Part shown: positions 1 to 7,122 of the stretch, piece by piece
How positions within the stretch are numbered: position 1 is the first letter of the stretch
How the letters are laid out: every line of letters starts with the position of its first letter
Assembly: GCF_024362365.1 (NCBI RefSeq)
Contig: NZ_CP101464.1
Location: forward strand, 1,364,001-1,428,000
Source of the DNA: Janibacter sp. CX7
Lineage (GTDB): Bacteria; Actinomycetota; Actinomycetes; Actinomycetales; Dermatophilaceae
Direction of reading: 5' to 3'
Length of the DNA: 64,000 nucleotides
The notes under the pieces: generated by a model
What the model was told of the DNA's origin: nothing
Database searches by the model: none
Seen by the model: the letters and a program-made list of their open reading frames with translations, nothing else
Program-made: the position numbers and the translations under genes

Positions 1-315
1 CCTCGCTCACCGGTCCGATGATCACCGAGGCGGCGAAGGGGGCGATGCCATCGCCGTCGAGCTGCTCGCCGAGATCGGGCACTGGCTCGGCGTGGGCATC
101 GCCAACCTCGCGGCCGCCCTCGACCCCGAGGTCTTCGTCATCGGCGGCGGCGGTGAGCGCGCGGCGACCTGCTGCTCGGGCCGGCACGCGACACCTTCGC
201 CCGCCAGCTCACCGGCCGTGGCTACCGCCCGGCCGCACGGATCGTCGAGGCCCGCTTCGGTCCCGACGCGGGACTCATCGGCGCGGCCGCCCTGGGGGCG
301 GAGGAGCAGGTGTGA
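1..315 (+). pseudogene. ROK-family glucokinase, C-terminal part with two frameshifts
   Basis: The last third of a ROK sugar kinase (glucokinase type) can be read, but only by changing frame twice. Frame 3 gives SLTGPMITEAAK. After the G-run at about 36-42 the continuation (GDAIAVELLAEIGHWLGVG, then LDPEVFVIGGG) is in frame 2. From about 163 the ending (GDLLLGPARDTFARQL to LGAEEQV) is in frame 1 and stops at 313-315. Both shifts look like one missing base in a G-rich run. ROK kinases phosphorylate glucose or related sugars in the cytoplasm, and the IGGG segment belongs to the conserved C-terminal sugar-kinase fold. The gene is either a decaying pseudogene or two sequencing deletions. The 5' part lies outside the window. 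Its stop overlaps the next gene's GTG. Confidence 0.7.
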
Positions 316-1016
316 GCCTGCGCGTCGCCTCCTACAACCTGCGGGGGCTGCAGGACGACGTCGCGGCGCTCGCGCGCACGGTGCGGGTCATCGACCCCGA
401 TGTGCTGTGCCTGCAGGAGGTGCCGTGGGTGGGTGCGGTCGACCACCGCATCGCCGACCTCGCGCAACGCTGCGGACTCGTGTGGTCCGGTCGCAGCCAG
501 CGAGCCGGGCAGACGAGCGTGCTGACCAACCTGCGGACCCAGGTGCTGTCGGTGACCCACCACCGCCTGCCGACCCGCTCGTGGCGCGACCGGCGGGGCG
601 TCGCGATCACCCGGGTCGCCCCCTTCGGCCGCACCTCGATCGCCGTCGCCAGCGTCCACCTCAGCCTCGACGCCGACGAGCGCCTCGCCCACGCCCGCGC
701 CATCATGGAGCGGCTCGCGGCGGTGCCCGGGCCGGCGCTGCTCGCCGGCGACCTCAACGAGCAGGAGGACGGCGCGGCGTGGCAGCTCTTCGGGGCGGCG
801 ATGCGGCCGGTGAGCCCGACGGAGCCGACCTATCCCTCGGCGACGCCCGAGCGTCTGCTCGACGTCATCTTCGCCACGCCCGACGTCGAGGTGCTGCCGC
901 ACCGGGAGGTGCCGTGGGTGTGGGAGGACCTCAAGGCCGCGACCGACCACCGGCCGGTGTGGGTCGACGTCGAGACCTCGCCGCTGCCGGCGGGCGCCGC
1001 CACGTCGGGGGAGTGA
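312..1016 (+). CDS. endonuclease/exonuclease/phosphatase (EEP) family protein
   Basis: This is a 234-residue cytoplasmic EEP-fold hydrolase (metal-dependent phosphodiesterase or phosphatase superfamily). Visible catalytic and metal residues are N9 in SYNLRG, E36 in LQEVPW, H116 in SVHLSLD, the D146/N148 pair in AGDLNEQ, D183 in LLDVIF and the terminal D211-H212 in TDHRPVW. These match the DNase I/ExoIII-like set. The GTG start at 312 was chosen because it places the strand-1 motif RVASYNLRG right at the N-terminus and overlaps the preceding ROK stop, as in translational coupling. The real substrate cannot be told from sequence; DNA, phosphoinositide-like and nucleotide substrates are all known in this fold. 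Confidence 0.85.
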   Translation: MSLRVASYNLRGLQDDVAALARTVRVIDPDVLCLQEVPWVGAVDHRIADLAQRCGLVWSGRSQRAGQTSVLTNLRTQVLSVTHHRLPTRSWRDRRGVAITRVAPFGRTSIAVASVHLSLDADERLAHARAIMERLAAVPGPALLAGDLNEQEDGAAWQLFGAAMRPVSPTEPTYPSATPERLLDVIFATPDVEVLPHREVPWVWEDLKAATDHRPVWVDVETSPLPAGAATSGE

Positions 1017-1022
1017 CGCCGG

Positions 1023-1550
1023 TCAGACCCGGGCGCCGTTCGTCGGGTCGTCGTCGCGACTCTCGGGCTGGCGCAGGACGAGGCAGACGAAGCCCCCGAC
1101 GACCAGGCCGATGGCCACGGCGGTCGCCCAGCCGCCCACGGACGGGCGGGCGACGACGAGCCACACGAGCATCAGCGGGCCGAGGACGAGACCGAGCAGG
1201 GCGCCCCAGAAGAGCCGGTCGGTGCGCGGCGGCAGCGGGGCCGGGGGAGGCGGGGTGAAGCCCTCGCCGTCGTCGGCACTGCCCGGGTCGTCGTCCTGAC
1301 CGAGGAGCGCATCGGCGACCGAGTGGGTCGGGTCGACGCGCCACGGCACCTCGTGCGCGGGCTCGGTGCGGGGCAGGTGGTCGCGCACGTCGCCCGTGCT
1401 CTGCCGTCGAGGTGGGAGCGGACGCGGCGGCTCGTCGGCGCGGTCGTGCTCGGGGGTGTCGGCCAGGGGCAGCTCGTCGTCCCAGCGGGCGACGATCGAC
1501 GCGAAGGCCGCGTCGACGTCCTCCTCGTCTGGATGCTGTCGCTCCACCAT
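1023..1550 (-). CDS. conserved actinobacterial protein with two C-terminal membrane helices
   Basis: A 175-residue protein of unknown function, convergent with the EEP gene. The N-terminal half is acidic and hydrophilic (motif FASIVARWDDELP near residue 15). A proline-rich linker (FTPPPPAPLPPRTD) follows, then two hydrophobic segments (about 20 residues each, FWGALLGLVLGPLMLVWLVV and TAVAIGLVVGGFVCLVL), so it is probably anchored in the membrane by its C-terminus. The ATG at 1550 was chosen over an upstream in-frame codon because GGAG sits 6 nt before it. Similar proteins with a FxPPPPxPLP linker are common in actinobacteria, but I know of no assigned role. Confidence 0.75.
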   Translation of the reverse strand: MVERQHPDEEDVDAAFASIVARWDDELPLADTPEHDRADEPPRPLPPRRQSTGDVRDHLPRTEPAHEVPWRVDPTHSVADALLGQDDDPGSADDGEGFTPPPPAPLPPRTDRLFWGALLGLVLGPLMLVWLVVARPSVGGWATAVAIGLVVGGFVCLVLRQPESRDDDPTNGARV

Positions 1551-1658
1551 GCCTGCTCCGTCGGTCCGTCCGCTCGTCCTCGCTCGTGGACAGTCTGGCA
1601 CGCGTCACGGGGGCCGTCGTTACCGTAGAGTTCGCAGCGATCTGGAGGTGATGGAGCA

Positions 1659-2468
1659 GTGCTGTACTGGATTCTCAAGAGGATCGTCATCGGACCCGTG
1701 CTGAGGGTGCTCTTCCGACCATGGGTCGAGGGCCTGGAGCACATCCCCGAGGAGGGGCCGGCGATCCTCGCCAGCAACCACCTCTCCTTCTCCGACTCGA
1801 TCTTCCTGCCCCTGGTCGTCGACCGCCGGGTGACCTTCCTGGCGAAGTCCGACTACTTCACCGGAACGGGCCTCAAGGGCTGGCTGACGGCGGCCTTCTT
1901 CCGTGGGGTCGGGCAGCTGCCGATCGACCGCAGCGGTGGCAAGGCGAGCGAGGCCGCGCTCCGCGCCGGCCTGCGCGTCCTCGAGGGCGGTGACCTGCTC
2001 GGGCTCTACCCGGAGGGCACACGCTCGCCCGACTCGCGCCTCTACCGCGGCCGCACCGGCGTCGCACGCATGTCGCTGACGGCCGGCGTGCCCGTCATCC
2101 CGGTCGCGATGATCGACACCGACAAGGCACAGCCGACCGGCCAGATCGTCCCCAACATCCGCCGCGTCGGGGTCAAGATCGGCAAGCCGCTCGACTTCTC
2201 GCGCTACGAGGGCATGGAGGGCGACCGCTTCGTCCTGCGCTCGATCACCGACGAGATCATGTACGAGCTCATGCAGCTGTCCGACCAGGAGTACGTCGAC
2301 ATGTACGCGACGTCGATGAAGGAAAAGCTGCTCACCAAGGCTCGTCGTCGCGCACGCGAGCTGCAGGAGGCCGCCCGGCCCGGGCGGGCCGTGCCCGAGC
2401 TCGAGGAGGGCCTCGACGCCGGCGACGCCAGCAACCCCTGGTCCGGCGAGGGCAAGGACGGTCTGTAG
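1659..2468 (+). CDS. plsC: 1-acyl-sn-glycerol-3-phosphate acyltransferase
   Basis: A 269-residue lysophosphatidic acid acyltransferase that would transfer an acyl chain to lysophosphatidate to make phosphatidic acid at the cytoplasmic membrane. The signature HX4D catalytic motif is NHLSFSD with H41 and D46. The phosphate-binding motif is PEGTRS at 118-123, and a hydrophobic N-terminal helix (YWILKRIVIGPVLRVLF) fits membrane association. The GTG start at 1659 follows a GGAGGTGAT ribosome site at 1643-1651. An acyltransferase (Rv2182c) also lies close to aroG and pknL in mycobacteria, so its place here is part of an old gene neighbourhood. The tail is Glu/Arg-rich and not conserved. Confidence 0.9.
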   Translation: MLYWILKRIVIGPVLRVLFRPWVEGLEHIPEEGPAILASNHLSFSDSIFLPLVVDRRVTFLAKSDYFTGTGLKGWLTAAFFRGVGQLPIDRSGGKASEAALRAGLRVLEGGDLLGLYPEGTRSPDSRLYRGRTGVARMSLTAGVPVIPVAMIDTDKAQPTGQIVPNIRRVGVKIGKPLDFSRYEGMEGDRFVLRSITDEIMYELMQLSDQEYVDMYATSMKEKLLTKARRRARELQEAARPGRAVPELEEGLDAGDASNPWSGEGKDGL

Positions 2469-2471
2469 GCC

Positions 2472-3650
2472 GTGGTCCTCGACCCCGGGGCGAGCGCGCT
2501 ACGTCGGCACTACAACCCGTCGCCGCTCATCGACAGCGCCGGAGGGCGGGGGCTAGCCCTCTACCGCTTCGTCGCACTCGTCTACGCGGCCGTGCTCGTC
2601 GGCGTCCACCGCGGTCACGTCGAGCTGTGGTGGCCGATCATCGCGTGGTTCGTCGTCGCGCTCGTGTGGTCGGTGGTCGCGCCGCTGCTGCCGCGACCGA
2701 CCAGCGTCGCCATCGCCGTCGAGCTCGTCATCGCGTGCGTCGGCATCTTCCTCACGAGCGAGGTCTACGACCCCGCGGAGGTGAGCGCCGGCATCTCGAC
2801 CGTCCCGGGTGTGTGGAGTGCCGCGTCGGTCATGGCCGGCGCACTGCTCACCGGGATCCGCGGCGGGGTCCTCGCGGCGACGGTCATCGCCGCCGCCAAC
2901 CTCGTCCAGGCCGAGCACCCGGGCCAGCTGACCTGGCACAACATCTTCCTGCTCTACATCCTCGGCATCCTCGTCGGGCTCGCCGTGCAGCTCGCCCGCG
3001 AGAGCCAGAAGCGCCTCGAGCAGGCGCTCGCGATCAGCGAGCGGCTCGCCGAGCGCGAGCGCATCGGTCGTGAGGTGCACGACGGGGTGCTCCAGGCCCT
3101 GGCGATGATCCACCGGCGAGGTCGTGAGATCGGCGGCGAAGGGGAGGCCCTGGCCGATCTCGCCGCCGACCAGGAGCGCTCCCTGCGCATCACCCGCTTC
3201 GAGCCGGCCACCTCCGGGCCGACCGCCGTGCCGGCGGACGAGGGCGACCGCCGTGATCTCGCTGCCGGGCTGGCCTCACTTCGCTCGGCCACCGTCGAGG
3301 TGGTCCTGCCCGCGGGGCCGGTGCAGGTGCCGCAGCTCGTCGCCCGCGAGGTCGAGGCCGCCGTCGTCGCGGCGCTCGACAACGTCGCCCGGCACGCCGG
3401 TGACGGGGCGCGGGCCCTGCTCGACGCCGACGAGACCGGCCTCGAGGTCGTCGTCCGCGACAACGGCGTCGGCATGCCCGTCGACCGGCTCGTCCGGGCC
3501 GCCGACGAGGGGCGCCTCGGCGCGAGCAGCTCGATCCGCGGACGGATGCTCGACCTCGGCGGCGACGCGAGCTGGCGCTCGCCGTCCACCGGCGGCACGA
3601 CGGTGACCCTCACCGTGCCGACCACGCACATGGCAGGCTCCTCCTCATGA
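2472..3650 (+). CDS. MacS-type sensor histidine kinase
   Basis: A 392-residue membrane sensor kinase. The first about 175 residues hold five or six hydrophobic segments. Then comes a HisKA_3-type dimerisation helix ERERIGREVHDGVLQAL with the phosphoacceptor H203, the segment RRGREIGGEGE, and an HATPase_c domain with an N-box (ALDNVARHAG) and a G1 box (VVRDNGVGMP). This arrangement matches actinobacterial MacS-family kinases. It starts with GTG four bases after the plsC stop and overlaps the response-regulator ATG by 4 bp, so the three genes are probably one transcript. The signal is unknown; linkage to plsC suggests an envelope or lipid stimulus (inference). Confidence 0.88.
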   Translation: MVLDPGASALRRHYNPSPLIDSAGGRGLALYRFVALVYAAVLVGVHRGHVELWWPIIAWFVVALVWSVVAPLLPRPTSVAIAVELVIACVGIFLTSEVYDPAEVSAGISTVPGVWSAASVMAGALLTGIRGGVLAATVIAAANLVQAEHPGQLTWHNIFLLYILGILVGLAVQLARESQKRLEQALAISERLAERERIGREVHDGVLQALAMIHRRGREIGGEGEALADLAADQERSLRITRFEPATSGPTAVPADEGDRRDLAAGLASLRSATVEVVLPAGPVQVPQLVAREVEAAVVAALDNVARHAGDGARALLDADETGLEVVVRDNGVGMPVDRLVRAADEGRLGASSSIRGRMLDLGGDASWRSPSTGGTTVTLTVPTTHMAGSSS

Positions 3651-4327
3651 CCGAGCCCGGCGCCCCCCTCACCGTCCTCGTCGCCGACGATCACCCGCTG
3701 TGGCGCGATGCCCTCGTGCGAGACCTCGAGGAGGCAGGCTTCGACGTCGTCGGCACCGCCGCCGACGGGCCCTCGACGGTGCGCCGGACGCGCGCGACGA
3801 CCCCCGACGTGCTCGTCCTCGACCTCAACCTGCCGGAGCTGCGCGGCGACGAGGTGTGCACGGCGATCAGCGACCTCGCGACCAAGGTGCTCATCCTCTC
3901 GGCGAGCGGCGAGGAGCACGACGTGCTCGCGGCGGTCAAGGCCGGCGCGAGCGGCTATCTCGTCAAGTCCGCCTCGCCGCAGGAGATCCGTGACGCCGTC
4001 ACGGCGACCGGGGCGGGGGACGCGGTCTTCACCCCGGGCCTCGCGGGTCTGGTGCTCGGCGAATTCCGCGAGATGCGCACCCGCGCCCGCAGCGCGCCCG
4101 AGCCGGAGGCGAGCAGCTCGCCGGTGCCCGAGCTCACCGAGCGCGAGACCGAGATCCTGCGCTACGTCGCCATGGGCATGACGGCCAAGGAGATCGCGGC
4201 CGACCTCGTCATCTCGCACCGGACGGTGCAGAACCACGTGCAGAACATCCTCGGCAAGCTCCACCTGCACAACCGCGTGGAGCTGACCCGCTTCGCGATC
4301 AGCCGGGGTCTCGACCAGCCGGAGTGA
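3647..4327 (+). CDS. NarL/LuxR-family response regulator
   Basis: A 226-residue two-component DNA-binding regulator and cognate partner of the upstream kinase, with a 4-bp overlap. The receiver domain (about 8-122) shows the acidic pair D14-D15, the phosphoacceptor D59 in VLVLDLNLPE, and a conserved Lys in GYLVKSAS near 109. A LuxR-type helix-turn-helix follows (about 155-215): LTERETEILRYVAMGMTAKE, then SHRTVQNHVQNILGKL. The spacing and motifs are complete, so it should be functional. Target genes are unknown; MacR-like regulators of this type are usually encoded immediately after their kinase. Confidence 0.93.
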   Translation: MTEPGAPLTVLVADDHPLWRDALVRDLEEAGFDVVGTAADGPSTVRRTRATTPDVLVLDLNLPELRGDEVCTAISDLATKVLILSASGEEHDVLAAVKAGASGYLVKSASPQEIRDAVTATGAGDAVFTPGLAGLVLGEFREMRTRARSAPEPEASSSPVPELTERETEILRYVAMGMTAKEIAADLVISHRTVQNHVQNILGKLHLHNRVELTRFAISRGLDQPE

Positions 4328-4379
4328 CCTCCCTTCGTCCTGCAGGTGGACGGGTCGCCGGTGCGGTGGCGGCTCGACC

Positions 4380-4385
4380 TATCCT
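4380..4385 (+). promoter_or_regulatory. -10 box of a leaderless promoter for the DAHP synthase gene
   Basis: TATCCT ends 6 nt before the GTG at 4392, so transcription would begin at or next to the start codon. No Shine-Dalgarno sequence is present. The same geometry recurs before at least eleven other genes in this window. Confidence 0.5.
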
Positions 4386-4391
4386 TGGGTG

Positions 4392-5744
4392 GTGACCACC
4401 GCAGTGCCCACCTCCACGTCCGCCGCTGACGCCATCGCCAGCGACCTGCCCGCTGCCCAGCAGCCGAGCTGGCCCGACCGGGCCGCTCTCGACGACGTCG
4501 TGGCGACCCTCGGGAGCTATCCTCCGCTCGTCTTCGCGGGGGAGTGCGACGACCTGCGCGACCGGGTGGCCAAGGCCGCGGTCGGTGAGGCCTTCGTGCT
4601 CCAGGGCGGCGACTGCGCCGAGACCTTCGTCCACGCGACCGCCGACAACATCCGCGACCGGATCAAGACGATCCTGCAGATGGCCGCCGTGCTCACCTAC
4701 GGCGCCGGCATGCCGGTCGTCAAGATGGGCCGCATGGCGGGGCAGTTCGCCAAGCCGCGGAGCAAGGACACCGAGACCCGCGACGGCGTGACCCTGCCCG
4801 CCTACCGCGGCGACATGGTCAACGACTTCGCCTTCACGCCCGAGTCCCGCGAGCCCGACCCCGAGCGGCTGCTGCGCGGCTACCACACGAGCGCCGCGAC
4901 GCTGAACCTCGTGCGGGCCTTCACGCAGGGCGGCTTCGCCGACCTGCGGCGCGTCCACGACTGGAACGTCGGCTTCGTCTCCAACGCCGCCAACCGGCGC
5001 TACGAGGGCCTGGCCCGCGAGATCGACAAGGCCATGCGCTTCATGGCCGCGTGCGACGTCGACTTCGACGCGATGAAGACGACCGAGTTCTGGTCGGCGC
5101 ACGAGGCGCTGCTCCTGGACTACGAGCGCCCGATGACCCGCGTCGACTCGCGCACCGGCGACCTCTACGACACCTCGGGGCACTTCCTGTGGATCGGCGA
5201 GCGCACCCGGCAGATCGACCACGCGCACCTCGACTTCGTCAGCCGGATCCGCAACCCCATCGGGATGAAGGTCTCCGACAAGGCCGACCCGGACGAGCTG
5301 CTGCGCATCATCGACCTGCTCGACCCGCACCGCGAACCCGGCCGCCTGACCTTCATCACCCGGATGGGGGCGGGCAAGATCCGCGAGGCGATGCCGCGCA
5401 TCGTCGAGCGGGTGCGTGACTCCGGCGCGATGGTCACGTGGATCTGCGACCCGATGCACGGCAACACTTTCGAGTCGGCGTCGGGCTTCAAGACGCGCGA
5501 CTTCGAGGACGTCGTCGACGAGGTGCGCGGCTTCTTCGAGGTGCACCGCGCGCTCGGCACCGTCCCCGGTGGCCTGCACGTCGAGCTCACCGGCAACGAC
5601 GTCACCGAGTGCCTCGGCGGCGCCGAGCGCATCCTCGACGAGGACCTCAACAAGCGCTACGAGAGCGTCTGCGACCCGCGGCTGAACCACCAGCAGAGCC
5701 TGGAGCTGGCCTTCCTCACCGCGGAGATGCTCAGCGAGGGCTGA
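4392..5744 (+). CDS. aroG: class II 3-deoxy-7-phosphoheptulonate (DAHP) synthase
   Basis: A 450-residue cytoplasmic enzyme condensing phosphoenolpyruvate and erythrose 4-phosphate, the first step of the shikimate pathway. It is the plant/mycobacterial class II type. The metal-binding Cys is in QGGDCAETF (C76), with TRMGAGKIREAMP, WICDPMHGNT and the C-terminal DPRLNHQQSLELAF motifs all present, so it is full length. GTG codons lie in tandem at 4389 and 4392; the second is favoured because it sits 6 nt after the TATCCT box. In M. tuberculosis the orthologue (Rv2178c, aroG) neighbours pknL and Rv2175c, as here, except for the inserted sulfonate operon. Confidence 0.93.
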   Translation: MTTAVPTSTSAADAIASDLPAAQQPSWPDRAALDDVVATLGSYPPLVFAGECDDLRDRVAKAAVGEAFVLQGGDCAETFVHATADNIRDRIKTILQMAAVLTYGAGMPVVKMGRMAGQFAKPRSKDTETRDGVTLPAYRGDMVNDFAFTPESREPDPERLLRGYHTSAATLNLVRAFTQGGFADLRRVHDWNVGFVSNAANRRYEGLAREIDKAMRFMAACDVDFDAMKTTEFWSAHEALLLDYERPMTRVDSRTGDLYDTSGHFLWIGERTRQIDHAHLDFVSRIRNPIGMKVSDKADPDELLRIIDLLDPHREPGRLTFITRMGAGKIREAMPRIVERVRDSGAMVTWICDPMHGNTFESASGFKTRDFEDVVDEVRGFFEVHRALGTVPGGLHVELTGNDVTECLGGAERILDEDLNKRYESVCDPRLNHQQSLELAFLTAEMLSEG

Positions 5745-5782
5745 GCCCTCTCGTCCGTCCTGCCGAAGACCGGGCCGCCCGC

Positions 5783-5889
5783 CGAAGGGTGGGGTCGACG
5801 CTGGGGAAAAGTCCGGACCGCTTGGTCTGCCTCTCACGGGGCGCAGGCAGTCCGGACTTTTCCTTGATTCGCGTCGACCCCACCCTTCG
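5783..5889. repeat. 107-nt three-part inverted repeat downstream of aroG
   Basis: Arms CGAAGGGTGGGGTCGACGC (5783-5801) and its exact reverse complement (5871-5889) enclose a second perfect pair, AAAGTCCGGA-type (5807-5817 with 5851-5861), and an inner CTGCC/GGCAG pair (5827-5831 with 5846-5850). The outer arm ends in the CGAAGGG/CCCTTCG word found throughout the window. As RNA it would be a long, very stable stem 39 nt after the aroG stop. It could be a strong terminator, a structured non-coding RNA or a MITE-like insertion. No protein-coding content is visible. Confidence 0.75.
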
Positions 5890-5925
5890 TCGTGCTGGCG
5901 GCGGCGCCCCCTTCGTCGTGCTGAT

Positions 5926-6016
5926 GGTTGTGTGTTGAACCGGGATTTCAGCGAGCCGGCGGCGCTCACCGGGCGCTGCCGGCACCCGGCGCTACCGGTT
6001 GACCACACAACACAAC
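5926..6016. repeat. second long imperfect inverted repeat, adjacent to the first
   Basis: The left arm GGTTGTGTGTTGAACCGGG (5926-5944) pairs imperfectly with ACCGGTTGACCACACAACAC and following bases (5994-6016). Inside, GCCGGCGGCGC (5955-5965) pairs with GCGCTGCCGGC (5973-5983). Copies of CCCTTCGTC flank it at 5909-5917 and 6030-6038. Its function is unknown. It lies between aroG and the sulfonate leader in a region with no gene. Confidence 0.6.
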
Positions 6017-6090
6017 CCGGGCCGTGTCTCCCTTCGTCGTGGGCGGTCTCGTTGCGGGGCAGGGGAATTGGTGTCCCGGATGGCGAGACG

Positions 6091-6121
6091 TCCATCTCCT
6101 TCTCTTGCAGTAGGAGATGGA
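6091..6121 (+). promoter_or_regulatory. 10-bp hairpin just upstream of the SAM-IV riboswitch
   Basis: TCCATCTCCT (6091-6100) and AGGAGATGGA (6112-6121) form a perfect stem with an 11-nt loop, 18 nt before the riboswitch. It could be the 5' end structure of the sulfonate transcript or part of the promoter/operator. No U-tract follows, so it is not a classical terminator. Confidence 0.4.
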
Positions 6122-6139
6122 TCTGCGTAGGTTTGTCAT

Positions 6140-6222
6140 CAGGTCACGAGCTCCAGCGTCAAGCCCCGGCTTGCTGGGCGGCAACCCTCCACTCGCGGTG
6201 GGGTGCTCCGGGTGAGGACCTG
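6140..6222 (+). promoter_or_regulatory. SAM-IV riboswitch aptamer
   Basis: The sequence matches the SAM-IV class known from actinomycetes upstream of sulfur genes. P1 is formed by CAGGTC (6140-6145) and GACCTG (6217-6222). The core contains GCGTCAAGCCCCGGCTTGCT, followed by GGCGGCAACCCTCC, CGCGGTGGGGTGC and CCGGGTGAGGACC, in the expected order and spacing. SAM binding would reduce expression of the downstream ssu genes when methionine and SAM are plentiful. A further stem (GCTCC at 6223 with GGAGC at 6241) follows and may be the expression platform. I recognised it by consensus, not by a covariance-model search. Confidence 0.9.
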
Positions 6223-6288
6223 GCTCCTGCCGTCGCGGCCGGAGCAAGCGCGAGGCACTCACCGGCCTCATGACAGGACGGACTCCCC

Positions 6289-6384
6289 ATGAGCACCACC
6301 GCCCCGACCGCACCGCGGTCGCTGCGTCCGGCGCTGCGGCGCCACGTCGACCTCCTGCGGGTCAACAGCGCCCTCTGTCGCTGA
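6289..6384 (+). CDS. 31-residue leader peptide of a sulfur operon (Cys attenuation type)
   Basis: ATG at 6289 opens a 31-codon frame whose C-terminal half reads RRHVDLLRVNSALCR and then TGA. This R-H-[IV]-D-L-x-R-V-x-S-x-L-C-R ending is the hallmark of the small putative leader peptides found before actinobacterial sulfate, sulfonate and cysteine genes. The penultimate sense codon is TGT (Cys), so a ribosome short of charged tRNA-Cys would pause at the end of the peptide, next to the hairpin at 6394-6413. It lies between the SAM-IV aptamer and ssuE. It is too short for ordinary gene callers. Confidence 0.8.
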   Translation: MSTTAPTAPRSLRPALRRHVDLLRVNSALCR

Positions 6385-6393
6385 CCTGAACCC

Positions 6394-6413
6394 GCATTGC
6401 CCAACGGCAATGC
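6394..6413 (+). promoter_or_regulatory. attenuator-like hairpin after the leader peptide
   Basis: GCATTGCC (6394-6401), loop CAAC and GGCAATGC (6406-6413) form a perfect 8-bp stem starting 9 nt after the leader-peptide stop, within the footprint of a ribosome at the terminal codons. Translation of the peptide would therefore control its folding. No U-run follows, so it could act through Rho access, ribosome coupling or a competing fold. The 109 nt from here to ssuE hold only a CCCTTCGTC word (6469-6477) and the ssuE ribosome site. Confidence 0.5.
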
Positions 6414-6522
6414 GCACCCTCGGCGAACCCTGCACACCCACTCCCACTCTCACGACCGGTGACGACCTCCCTTCGTCAGCCGTCGATCCGTCGTACCCAC
6501 CTGCCCATCGAAAGGCACCCCC

Positions 6523-7122
6523 ATGGCTGTCATCGCCACGATCTCCAGCTCACCCTCGACCACCTCCCGCACCGAAGCCGTGCTCGGCGACCTCGCCCAC
6601 CGGGTCCAGCGCGCCGGGCACGTCGTGCACCCGATCGTCCTGCGGGACCTGCCCGCAGAGCCGCTGCTGCGGGCCGACGCCGAGCACGACGACATCGCCC
6701 GGGCCGCCTGCGCCCTGCAGCGGGCCGACGCCGTGATCGTCTCGACCCCGGTCTACAAGGCGGCCTACAGCGGACTGCTCAAGGCCTTCCTCGACCTGCT
6801 GCCGCAGACCGGGCTCAAGGACAAGGTGGTCCTGCCGATCGCCACCGGCGGCAGCCCCGCCCACGTCCTCGCGGTGGACTACGCCCTGCGGCCGGTCCTG
6901 GCGAGCCTGGCGCCGAGTGCCATCACGCCGGGGTGGTTCGTCCTGGCCTCCGAGGTCACCCGGTACGACGACGGCGAGGTGAGCATCGCCGACTCCGCGG
7001 CGGGGCCGCTCGCCGAGGTCACCCGCGTCTTCCTCGATGCTGTCGCCGGCCGCTCGCTCGTCGCCGCCGCTGATGCGGCGCACCGCGGTGAGCTCTTCGC
7101 GCGCTCGGTGGCGGTGGCCTGA
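6523..7122 (+). CDS. ssuE: NADPH-dependent FMN reductase (SsuE type)
   Basis: A 199-residue flavodoxin-fold reductase expected to supply reduced FMN to the flavin monooxygenase encoded later in the operon. The N-terminal strand-loop IATISSSPSTTSRT binds FMN phosphate. STPVYKAAYSGLLKAFLDLL is the conserved SsuE/NADPH-FMN reductase motif, and LPIATGGSPAHVLAVDYALRP marks the SsuE subgroup. It is full length. It is the first structural gene behind the SAM-IV aptamer and leader peptide, so it should respond to methionine/SAM and cysteine status. Its TGA overlaps the ssuA ATG (TGATG). Confidence 0.92.
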   Translation: MAVIATISSSPSTTSRTEAVLGDLAHRVQRAGHVVHPIVLRDLPAEPLLRADAEHDDIARAACALQRADAVIVSTPVYKAAYSGLLKAFLDLLPQTGLKDKVVLPIATGGSPAHVLAVDYALRPVLASLAPSAITPGWFVLASEVTRYDDGEVSIADSAAGPLAEVTRVFLDAVAGRSLVAAADAAHRGELFARSVAVA

